Of a DNA stretch of 64,000 nucleotides, positions 55,271 to 63,800 are shown one piece after another. A program made the translations under genes and the position numbers. How positions within the stretch are numbered: position 1 is the stretch's first letter; each line of letters opens with the position of its first letter. Source of the stretch: Lithodes maja (lineage: Eukaryota > Arthropoda > Malacostraca > Decapoda > Lithodidae). The notes beneath the pieces are model-generated. The model saw only the letters and a list, made by a program, of their open reading frames with translations. It was not told the origin of the DNA and searched no databases. Where the stretch lies: assembly GCA_037953745.1 (NCBI GenBank), contig JBAKBP010000187.1, positions 1-64,000 of the forward strand, written 5' to 3'.

Positions 55271-57300
55271 GCCTTGAAATTGAAGTCCTACTGGATGACA
55301 TCCTACGATCCCAGAAAGACGGCAAGATCACCACCACCCCAGCTCTACAACCCACCCTACTAGCAGAAGCCGCCAAAACCAGGGGATCCCACCAAAGCAA
55401 GCTCCTCAACAAACACCACTTCAAAGCCGCTAAACAACTTAAAGAGAACCCCAACATCATCATCCGACGAGCTGATAAGGCCTCCTACCTTGTGATACAC
55501 GGAAAAGAAGAATACCTACGGAAAATGGACGACATTCTTAGTGATAAAAACAAATTCAAAAGGATCACTCGCAATCCTACTGACGAAATAAAAAGGAAAG
55601 CCAACACCACCATCACTGCTATCAACGCCAAAGCCGATGGCGTACACCTGAAGAAACTCTTCGGCGAATTCACCCCAGGTTATGCTTACGGTACTATAAA
55701 AACCCACAAACCCGGGAACCCCCTCCGCCCCATCATATCACAGATCCCTACTGCTACCTACCAGACCGCCAAGGCCCTGAACAAACTCCTCACCCCTTTT
55801 GTTCCTCGGCAATACAACCTCAACTCTGCTTATGACTTCCTAGAAATTCTACGAGATGCCCCACCTGCTAACGACCACATCATCGCCTCCCTCGACGTAG
55901 AGAGTTTGTTTACCAACGTGCCCGTTGACAAGACCATAGATTTTATCCTACGTCGAGTTTACCACTGCCCTAATACGCCCCCCCTGGACATCCCGGAGAA
56001 GGCCCTGAAGACACTCTTGGAACTATGTACCAAGGAGTCCCCTTTCCTCTGCCCCCGTGGGAATATGTACCAGCAAATCGACGGTGTAGCGATGGGAAGC
56101 CCCCTGGGGGTCCTGTTCGCCAATTTCTTCATGGGAACTATCGAAGAGGAACTCCTGGCTGCCCACCAGCCCACTGTCTACTGCAGGTACATCGATGATA
56201 TCTTCGTGCGGGTGAAGGACCTGGGCGAACTCAGGGACCTCCAGCAGCGCTTCATGGCCGCCTCCGGACTCAACTTCACATACGAAGAAACCACCGATGG
56301 ACATCTACCCTTCCTCGACCTCCTTGTCTCCCTCCACGACGACCACGGCTTCAAAACTACAGTGTACACCAAACCTACTAACAATGGCCAATGTCTTAAT
56401 GGGGAAAGTGAATGCCCTAAACGATACCATCAGTCCACCATCGCCGCCTATGTCAGGAGAGCCCTCACCCATTGCACCACCTGGAATGACACACATAATG
56501 AACTGGAAAGGCTCACCCAGGTCCTAGTCAACAATGGGTATTCCAACACTGACGTCACCAATGCCATCAACCACCACCTAGAAAAATGGTACAAACAAGA
56601 CCCCCCTAGCACCAACCCGGCCAATGACATTACATTTTTCTACAGAAACTACATATCTTCCGACCACACAACAGACGAATCCATTATGAAAGAAATAATT
56701 CACAAAAACGTCCTCCCCACCAACCCTGACAATAAAATAAAACTCATTATTTACTACAAATCTCCTAAGACCTCCAACCTTGTCCTCCGTAACCGCCCCA
56801 TTTCCACCAACCAACCGAAAGACGATCATGTGATATACCAGCATATTTGCACCTCTGGGGACTGTGGACCCCTATCCTATGTTGGAATGACACAGACTCG
56901 CCTTTCCCGTCGACTAACCCTCCACCTTCAATCTGGCGCTATACAAGATCACTATCAAGCCCCCCACCATCTTGCCCTAACTCGCGCCGACCTAGACAAA
57001 CAAACCACCATACTCGACAAAGAATCAGACCCCAGAAGACTAGCTATTTTAGAAGCTCTATACATCCAAACACTCAACCCCAGCATCAACAACCAAACAC
57101 AAGACCTTCAAATTCTTCCTTCAGGCAAGCGCTACAGGCATACTGCCCCCCTTCCTCTCGCCCTGTGCCCCCCTCCCTTACCTTTCCGCGCTCAGCACAC
57201 AACTGACAACACCAACCAATCACAGCCACCCACAGCCAACAACCAACCACCGATAAGATTTAGTGCCCGTCTCGCGAATAGACTGCCTTCCACCAATTAA
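55264..57300 (+). CDS. Penelope-like reverse transcriptase with GIY-YIG endonuclease (5' truncated)
   Basis: Open frame from 55264 to the stop at 57298-57300, no ATG at the truncated start; first ATG 55525. Typical PLE landmarks: IIIRRADKASYLVI, then AYGTIKTHKPGNPLRPIIS, motif A SLDVESLFTNVP, GVAMGSPLGVLFANFFMG, YCRYIDDIFV (YIDD active site), and LPFLDLLV. C-terminal GIY-YIG-type endonuclease at about residues 535-610: ICTSGDCGPLSYVGMTQTRL, with a downstream Glu in RLAILEALYIQ. Catalytic residues are present; only the N-terminus is missing. Tail is Pro/Asn-rich and basic. Confidence 0.93.
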   Translation, partial: QFRLEIEVLLDDILRSQKDGKITTTPALQPTLLAEAAKTRGSHQSKLLNKHHFKAAKQLKENPNIIIRRADKASYLVIHGKEEYLRKMDDILSDKNKFKRITRNPTDEIKRKANTTITAINAKADGVHLKKLFGEFTPGYAYGTIKTHKPGNPLRPIISQIPTATYQTAKALNKLLTPFVPRQYNLNSAYDFLEILRDAPPANDHIIASLDVESLFTNVPVDKTIDFILRRVYHCPNTPPLDIPEKALKTLLELCTKESPFLCPRGNMYQQIDGVAMGSPLGVLFANFFMGTIEEELLAAHQPTVYCRYIDDIFVRVKDLGELRDLQQRFMAASGLNFTYEETTDGHLPFLDLLVSLHDDHGFKTTVYTKPTNNGQCLNGESECPKRYHQSTIAAYVRRALTHCTTWNDTHNELERLTQVLVNNGYSNTDVTNAINHHLEKWYKQDPPSTNPANDITFFYRNYISSDHTTDESIMKEIIHKNVLPTNPDNKIKLIIYYKSPKTSNLVLRNRPISTNQPKDDHVIYQHICTSGDCGPLSYVGMTQTRLSRRLTLHLQSGAIQDHYQAPHHLALTRADLDKQTTILDKESDPRRLAILEALYIQTLNPSINNQTQDLQILPSGKRYRHTAPLPLALCPPPLPFRAQHTTDNTNQSQPPTANNQPPIRFSARLANRLPSTN

Positions 57301-57358
57301 CAGCCACCCCACACCCAGTAGCTCCGCCCACCTCCCTATTCTTGATCCTCGAATTTTG

Positions 57359-57366
57359 TATAAATA
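57359..57366 (+). promoter_or_regulatory. TATA box upstream of cold-shock ORF
   Basis: TATAAATA, 95 bp before the ATG at 57461, with a GC-box-like CCGCCCACCTCCC at 57325. It lies after the RT stop and inside the presumed pLTR, where a PLE promoter would be expected. Confidence 0.5.
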
Positions 57367-57460
57367 TGTTGCTTTGTCCTTAATCTAATCACTGTTTCGA
57401 TTGCAAAGCCTTCCAGCCAGCCTGCAAACACCTGCCTCTCCACTCTTGACCACCTCTGCC

Positions 57461-57778
57461 ATGGCCACCAGCACTACCACAACCATTGGTATGGTCAAGT
57501 GGTTTAATTTCAAAGCAGGCTATGGTTTTATCACCACTTCCAACAACGAGGATATCTTCTGCCACCACACCAACATCCACAACAACAAGAGCAGCAAGAG
57601 AGCCTCGTTGGAGAATGGTGAAGCAGTGGAGTTTTCCATCTACTCCGGGAGTCAGGGAAGAGAAGCCATCAACATCACAGGCCCTAAAGGAGCCCCTGTC
57701 AAGCCTCATTTTCTCCACATAACACTCCACCAAAGGCGCCAACAACAACAACGAATGCAGAAGGGGAAGCGGTATTGA
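57461..57778 (+). CDS. Y-box-type cold-shock-domain protein ORF inside PLE
   Basis: 105 residues from an ATG in a strong context (GCCATGG). One cold-shock domain fills most of it: VKWFNFKAGYGFITT (RNP1), EDIFCHHTNI (RNP2-like, Phe/His retained), the Y-box-specific insertion (HNNKSSKRASLENGE), VEFSIYSG and INITGPKG. Cold-shock domains bind single-stranded RNA/DNA and act as nucleic-acid chaperones; Y-box proteins package mRNA. Here it is intronless, starts 160 bp after the RT stop and lies within the PLE boundaries. The C-terminus (RRQQQQRMQKGKRY) is short; a longer tail continues in the +2 frame. Likely host-gene capture; alternatively a processed host pseudogene that landed in the element. 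Confidence 0.85.
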   Translation: MATSTTTTIGMVKWFNFKAGYGFITTSNNEDIFCHHTNIHNNKSSKRASLENGEAVEFSIYSGSQGREAINITGPKGAPVKPHFLHITLHQRRQQQQRMQKGKRY

Positions 57779-58416
57779 GGGCAAAAATCTACGCCTGTAT
57801 CCAGTCAGCCATAGCCATCGCTGGTACAGACAAACAACAACTCTGCCAGCTGATCCCCTATCTGCTGTCAGTCAACAAGCTGCCGACAATCACCATCCCT
57901 GAGGAGGCTCTCTCCACGACCTCAGCAATCACCAAGAGGTCGTCGGCAAGGAAGAAGCCCTCCAAGAGACAACAACACCGAGCCCCAGAACCAACACCGC
58001 TGGAGGCGAGGAGTGCTCCCAAACAACAGCTGCTTCTGCCAAGACCTCTTAGTCTAAACAGAAGCAAAGTGGAGCACTCCTCATCATCAACACCAATGGA
58101 ACTTGACCAGCAACAGCAGCAACGACCACCAATCATCAATTATAGCCGAACACCAACAAGCGCCACCCGATGCTCACCAAAATTCAGCTACAACCAAGGA
58201 ACTCCACCTGCCGAGACTCTATCATCTATGCCTTGGTGTACCAACAAGATACCTAAGAAGGGGAACCCTGCCCCTGCTGAAGATCCACCAACAACGCCAG
58301 CAATCTCCACCGAACCTTCCTACCACCCATCCAGTCCTAAGCCGAAAAAGCAGAGACAATGCCTGAACAAGACCAAGATGTTCAACATTTACTCCCAACA
58401 ACCAAAGAAAAAATAG
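57688..58416 (+). CDS. Basic Q/P/S-rich ORF overlapping the cold-shock ORF
   Basis: Frame open from 57688 (no ATG early in the frame) to the stop at 58414-58416, overlapping the cold-shock ORF by about 90 bp in another frame. It begins with Pro/Thr-rich sequence, then a helical segment (RAKIYACIQSAIAIAGTDK ... LCQLIPYLL), then a long low-complexity region rich in Lys, Arg, Gln, Ser and Pro (KRSSARKKPSKRQQ) ending PKKK. No family recognised. The lack of a start and the overlap suggest it is the C-terminal part of one ORF1 protein with the cold-shock domain, separated by a frameshift in 57688-57776. Confidence 0.5.
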   Translation, partial: RSPCQASFSPHNTPPKAPTTTTNAEGEAVLRAKIYACIQSAIAIAGTDKQQLCQLIPYLLSVNKLPTITIPEEALSTTSAITKRSSARKKPSKRQQHRAPEPTPLEARSAPKQQLLLPRPLSLNRSKVEHSSSSTPMELDQQQQQRPPIINYSRTPTSATRCSPKFSYNQGTPPAETLSSMPWCTNKIPKKGNPAPAEDPPTTPAISTEPSYHPSSPKPKKQRQCLNKTKMFNIYSQQPKKK

Positions 58417-58605
58417 CAAGGTGATCCTGCCCACCATCTTTCATCTCTACAACTCTTCCTACTCACCACTTTACCTTGGACTTCAACCTCTTCTTTCATC
58501 ACTAGTGAGCCCCTCTATCTCACAATAATAATAATAATAATCTAATCATTACCTCTCCTTTCCCTGAAGATGCAAGATGTTTACTTGTGAAACGTTGGAT
58601 CCACC
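58417..58605 (+). other. PLE segment between ORFs, with hammerhead-like core
   Basis: CTGAAGA at 58565-58571 fits the hammerhead CUGANGA box. A stem GCAAG/CTTGT closes a loop (58573-58589), followed at once by GAAAC (58590-58594). Hammerhead ribozymes of this order are common in PLE pLTRs. Stem III and the cleavage triplet are not convincing here, so it may be degenerate. An (ATA)n run lies at 58525-58540. Confidence 0.4.
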
Positions 58606-58738
58606 ATGAATTTTGCTAACCTGTTGTACCTCATCTCTGAACCCCAGAGGAAAATTGTTAGAACTATTGAAAGCTGTAACAATAAAATCCTGAATGCTGA
58701 AACTGCTATTGCCTTTAACCTCGTCTGTTTAAAAGAGA

Positions 58739-58740
<2 letters not shown>
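58606..58740 (+). pseudogene. N-terminal fragment of a second PLE RT ORF
   Basis: ATG at 58606 starts a frame (NFANLLYLISEPQRKIVRTI ... AFNLVCLKEN) that ends in (TA)n. Its last 42 bp are the inverted 5' tail of the same element. It fits the missing N-terminus of the RT ORF, as expected for a partial tandem unit cut at its end. Confidence 0.6.
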
Positions 58741-58772
<32 letters not shown>

Positions 58773-58775
<3 letters not shown>

Positions 58776-60576
58776 GACGCACCCAGTGCGTAGCAACGTA
58801 ACCTGATTGTACTCCTTGGTACTTCACTGTACCGTCACGGACCGTGTACCATGCTGGCTGCTTATATTGAGTGTGACAACGTATAACTATGTTCTTTGTA
58901 TCTCTGCAAAGGTCTCGTCATTTGCTAACCAGTGGTGGGTTTTGTTTTAAGCCATGTCGAGACCTTCCATTTAATATGTAGTATCAATAGAGAAGTTGAT
59001 AGATGAGATGATAGGAATTCAGAGAGAGAGAGTGAGTTAGACTTCAGAGCGAGAGGGTAGCGGTGCGCCACGCTGCCGGGGGGGTGGTTGCCAGACGTAT
59101 GGACCGGTTGGCAGCCCTGCGCTTATAGCTAGGTGCGACAGGGTTGGTAGTACATTGCCGCCTGCCTATGCTGTCTGGGCTGCCCATGTTGTTGTACAGC
59201 ACATTGCCTGGAGGCTCGCTGTGTGCTCTATGACCAGGTTGCTTAGAACCTTTGAGACTCTAACATCCCTTGCCCTCTCTCCCAATTTCTCACGGTTGCA
59301 CTCTTTCTCTCTGACGACATTACTCTCATTTCATTCTTCTCTCTATTTAAATGCATACCCTTCCCTTGAGGTCCTAAAGGAGTTTCAGCACTCACCTCTC
59401 GTATTACTCTTAGGACAAGCATATATTTACATGTATTAGATTTAAGGGGTTAATGTGAACAGCGATCTTCTTGATGAGGATAGTTGGTGAACGTTCTACA
59501 TGTTCACGAGTTATATGCCCAGCTCATCATCCAATTTGTGACTAGACTAGTGCCATGTGTAAGAGCCCGACCATGCCCAGGAGTTGTCTGTAGAGGGGTG
59601 AGGACTTAGCCTTGATTTGCCTACCGAGCCAGGAGCGAGTGTAGTACCAGAGACTACAGCTCGCTCGTAGTGCCGGTATAGTAGAGTAACGTAATTTATC
59701 TGTCCTTGTGTTCTCTGCAGTCTTTTCCTGGGTTCTCGCTTTCGGTGCTGGGACTCGTTGTTCCTGTGACTTGGCCTGCTAGCTAGAACACATGGGGATG
59801 ATGAGTGGGTTATATCTTTATTTTACTATGCATTGCAGCTCTCTTTAAGTTTATGTATGTAACACTTTACAATACACATTACTCACACACAAGACAACAC
59901 AATTAATACTTTCATGTATCAATTAACTGCACTGTCGTTTTGCTGCTGTGTCCGGAGTTCTGTTGCGTAGGGCGCATACAGACTCAGAGGGGAGACAGAG
60001 TGAGAGAAGCGAAGTAGCCTATGCGGTAGTATGCTACCGGCGCAGTACTGTTGCCTGCAACCTTTTAGTTATTCCAAGTATAGATTCATTATTACAATAA
60101 GTGACTACTATTTATGTTCCTTCCATGTGTATTATTAGGTATCTACTGGATCATGAACATCTTGTATGCTACATGCTAGTGCATGTTAGTAGGGGACAGT
60201 TATTCTAGTGCACGCGCTTTCAAGTAGGCGTGTACATTTGTCATTTAGCATTTCACTGTCATACCTTTAGCCTGCTTCTATTCTACATTATTAGAGGCTT
60301 AATATTAACGTAGTTTCTTGAGTATTGCATTTCTTTAGTAATAACGTAACCTATAAATGTCTGAGGGAGTTTAGCCTCATAGCCTACTCCTGTTGTACAC
60401 TTTCGCCGAGTTAAGGTACCTCGTTACCATAGACGATAACTCTGTAGGGCGTTGGTGCTTTTGTTGTCTGGAGCATATAGTATTTGGGACTGGAATCGAG
60501 CGTGTCGTTGTCACATAAGCCATTTCTGTCCTACGATCAAGAATCCCGAATATGTATTGCCGATCCAGCCGTAACA
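58773..60576 (+). repeat. Gmr1-like copy B 5' LTR
   Basis: 1804 bp from TGTGACGCACCCAGTGCG to CAGCCGTAACA. Variable block at 58820-58860, and a further local difference at 59059-59088 where GC-rich sequence (GGTGCGCCACGCTGCCGGGG) replaces a short segment of the copy A LTRs. Confidence 0.92.
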
Positions 60577-60819
60577 AAATGGCGACCTTGCACAAGATTC
60601 AGTAGTATCCTATCACATGTTTTTTGGAGAACTATTCTATGCTACCTAGTAGAGCTGGCTAGAATTTTCTTGCATATTGGAGGAATTTTTATTGTGTCAT
60701 TATTGTATTGGTGGACTTGCAGATTGTTTCGTTGGGGGTGTCTAGAGTAGAGTCATTCAAGCATCTTTAACATTTTGTGAGTCGAGACTGCAATTAGTAA
60801 TAAGCACTTCTTTTTTTTT
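60577..60819 (+). other. Leader between LTR and gag of copy B
   Basis: About 240 bp with the PBS at its start; a T9 run (60811-60819) directly precedes the gag ATG. No other feature seen. Confidence 0.5.
60580..60597 (+). promoter_or_regulatory. Primer-binding site, Gmr1-like copy B
   Basis: TGGCGACCTTGCACAAG, three bases after the LTR; same as in copy A. Confidence 0.65.
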
Positions 60820-63800
60820 ATGAACAGCAATTGTATAACCAGCACTATGTCTAATGACTCATCATTTACGGGGGAGGATAACACGGTACAGCCTAGTAAC
60901 CAGCAAGTACAACAGATGTTTAGGGAGGGGAGTGGTATAAGTGGAGAGAGGGATGCCCGGGCATTTTTGCAGACACCTTTGACCGAACAGCGCCTGCAGG
61001 CTATTGATTGTTACGGTCTTCGCTGTTTAGCCACGGTTTTGGGGCGGGACTGTCCTGACAGTTGGCCCAAGAAGAATTTGGTGGCATGTTTGTTGGGTGA
61101 TGGCGATGGGGCGGTGGGTGGAGTGGGGTCTTGGGGGGTTCCCTCCAAGCCTCCATTCCACTCTACCCCTGAGCTGGGCCCTCAGCCAGCGAGTCTTAGC
61201 ACGATGCAGCAGGAGGGTTCTCAAGGGCAAGCTGGCTTACCCGTAAACACGTCTCGGTGTGGATCCCCCATTTTGTGCTCTCCCCCCCCAGGCCTGTCTC
61301 CTGAGATGTTATTCCAGCTAGAACTAGCTAAGTTTAAGCTGCAGGAGACTCAGATACAACAGGCTAGTATAGAACGCATAGAGGTTGCTAGAATCCAAGC
61401 CAATCAGGATGCAACCAGGTACCAGGCTGAAATGGATGTCGAGAAGTCTAGAGTAGAGACCACGGGGCGTCATCTCGGTGGTGGGCACCGGGTTACAGAC
61501 TCACTTTCGCATTTAATTAAGTTAGTACCCGTATTTGATGAGACAGCAGTGACTGAGTTTTTTGCTCGTTTCGAAAAGAAGTGTCGTGAGTATGACTGGC
61601 CGGAGGTTAAATGGGCAGCATTAGTTTCATCACGTCTAGTGGGTAAGGGGTTGAAAGCCTACGATGCACTGTCACTGGACGAGAGTGTAGTGTATGGACT
61701 GGTGAAGGAGGCTGTGCTCCGGGCCTACGAACTGCAACCCGAAACTTATAGATTGAAGTTCCGTGGCGTGAATAAGAAGAGCGACGTCAGTTTTATGGAG
61801 CACGCACGGGACTTAACAGATGCAGGTAATAACTGGTTTCGGTCCGAGCACGCAGAGTCGGCTGAGGAAATTAAGCAACTTTTCTATCTGGAACAGTTTT
61901 ACAAATGTACTGGAACCGATCTAACGCTGAACATTAAGGAAAAATGTCCCAAGACAGTAGAGGAGGCTGCCAAGATGGCAGACCTCAGATTATCATTGAT
62001 TCGTGGTTGCGGTGCCGCTCAGAGGGCTGAGTCAGGGCAGAAGGGGCGCTATACCCCACCCACCAGAGTTTTCGATAATAACAAATCCTATGACACACAT
62101 AACCACACTAAATGCATTGCACCTAATAACACCTACAAACACAAGCCTCTCCCGTTTACTAAAGGTCAGGCCCCTTCTTCGCCCGCACAAGGGAAGAAGC
62201 CCATTGGGGATGTGAAATGTTACAAATGTCAGAAGCTAGGCCATTATTCACGTGAGTGCCCTAGTAACACTCCCGCTAAGCCGGTGTCATTGGTTCACAG
62301 TATCGGTGTGTCTCTGAAGGCTGCAGCAACTGCCCGGGGTAGGTTGTCAGCAGCTGAGGCACACGCGGTAAAGAAGCGTACGGAAGGCTCGACACCTGTC
62401 CGGGACACTTTCTGTAGCCATCGGGGGCACGGGTTTGTGAGCTGGGGGAGTGAACTACGGAGGGTTGACTTGCTGAGGGATACGGGGGCTTCGCAAACTT
62501 TGTTGAGGAACTTCACAGGGAAACCGATAAATGCGGCCAGAGTTGTTGTGGTGCAGGGTATAAATGCTACGAGGTCATACCCACTTGTGAGGTTGGAGTT
62601 GAGAGTGGGAGAGGTGTGCAGGGAGCTGGATGTAGGGATCGTTGAGTGTTTGCCAGTTGAGGGCGTCGACCTTCTTCTCGGCAACGACTTTGCGGTGCCC
62701 ACTTCCGGGACCCCACCCTTAGTCGTTGCCGAGAGGGCGGCCGACGTGGATGGTGAGAATCGGGAATGGGTTGGGAGGTGCCAACAGGATGAGATGGCCT
62801 GTGTGGTAACCCGATCTCGCTCTGCGGCTCCTGCACAGCCTAGCACTCAACCTCGGGGACAGTGGAGGAAGGATCAGGAGAAGGTTGCTAAGGGCAGGAA
62901 AAGGGACATTGATTCTGCTGCACTTCTCGGTGATTCGGTACTTGGACCTATAATAAACACGGGAGTTGACTCTGGCCCAGATATGGTGTGTAACAAGGCA
63001 GAGTTGGGTAAGACTTCGCGTGAGGCAAGAGCTGTAGCGAGAGCCACTAAGGCAGTAGAGCCTACTAGCCGGGGTAATGTCTTATTACAAAACCATCTTG
63101 ATGCATTGACGCCCAGGGACATTAGTGAGCAGCAGCTGCAAGACGCTAGCCTAGCTCGTTATAGCAATGGTGCCATAGAGTTGGAGGAAGATGGGGATGC
63201 GAAGCCGGGAGATTTCTTTAGGCTCAACAGGATATTGTACCGCAGATTTCTAGACCCCAAATCGAAGTGGGAGGGCGGTGCGAGGGTAGTAGACCAGGTG
63301 GTTGTTCCAAATAAGTATAGAGAGTCCTTATTGTGTCTGGCGCATGATGTGCCGGTGGCGGGTCATTTGGGGGTAACAAAAACATTGGCGGCATTGGGCA
63401 GGTTTTTCTGGTGGCCTGGGGTCAAGGCTGATGTCTGTGCATGGGTGGCTGGGTGTGCGACCTGCCAGACAACGGGGAAGCCTAACCAGACAATCCCGAA
63501 GGCACCTTTGTTTCCCATACCTGTCACCGGGCCTCCGTTCAGCAAAGTTGTAGTAGATTTGGTTGGCCCTTTCCCGCCTACTAGTAGTGGCAATAAATTC
63601 CTGTTGACAATCATGGATGTGGCTACGAGATACCCGGACGCATACCCCATGAGAAACGGCTCGGCAAAGGCAGTTGTTAAAAACTTATTATTGTTCTGTT
63701 CCCGTTATGGATTTCCACGTGAGGTGCAGTCAGACCAGGGGAGCAATTTTACATCCAAATTGTTCAAGCAAACCCTTCAGTTGCACGGTATATGTTCTGT

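Larger units (their letters stand above)
55229..58740 (+). mobile_element. Penelope-like element with extra cold-shock-domain ORF
   Basis: Delimited by a perfect 42-bp inverted repeat (55229-55270 and 58699-58740) and by (TA)n on both outer sides. Contents in order: 5'-truncated RT/GIY-YIG ORF, TATA box, cold-shock-domain ORF, basic ORF, hammerhead-like core, and an ATG starting a frame whose sequence is the one repeated inverted at the 5' end. Partial tandem and inverted terminal arrangements (pLTRs) are known for Penelope-like elements. The 3' part from 57301 therefore looks like a pLTR containing promoter and ORF1. I know of no described PLE with a cold-shock domain. Confidence 0.85.

Noticed and set aside
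59155..59439. Open frame in the Gmr1-like LTR (also 46073-46291 and 53502-53795 on other strands)
   Set aside because: Short, in non-coding LTR, no domain; open in several frames only because the LTR copies are nearly identical.
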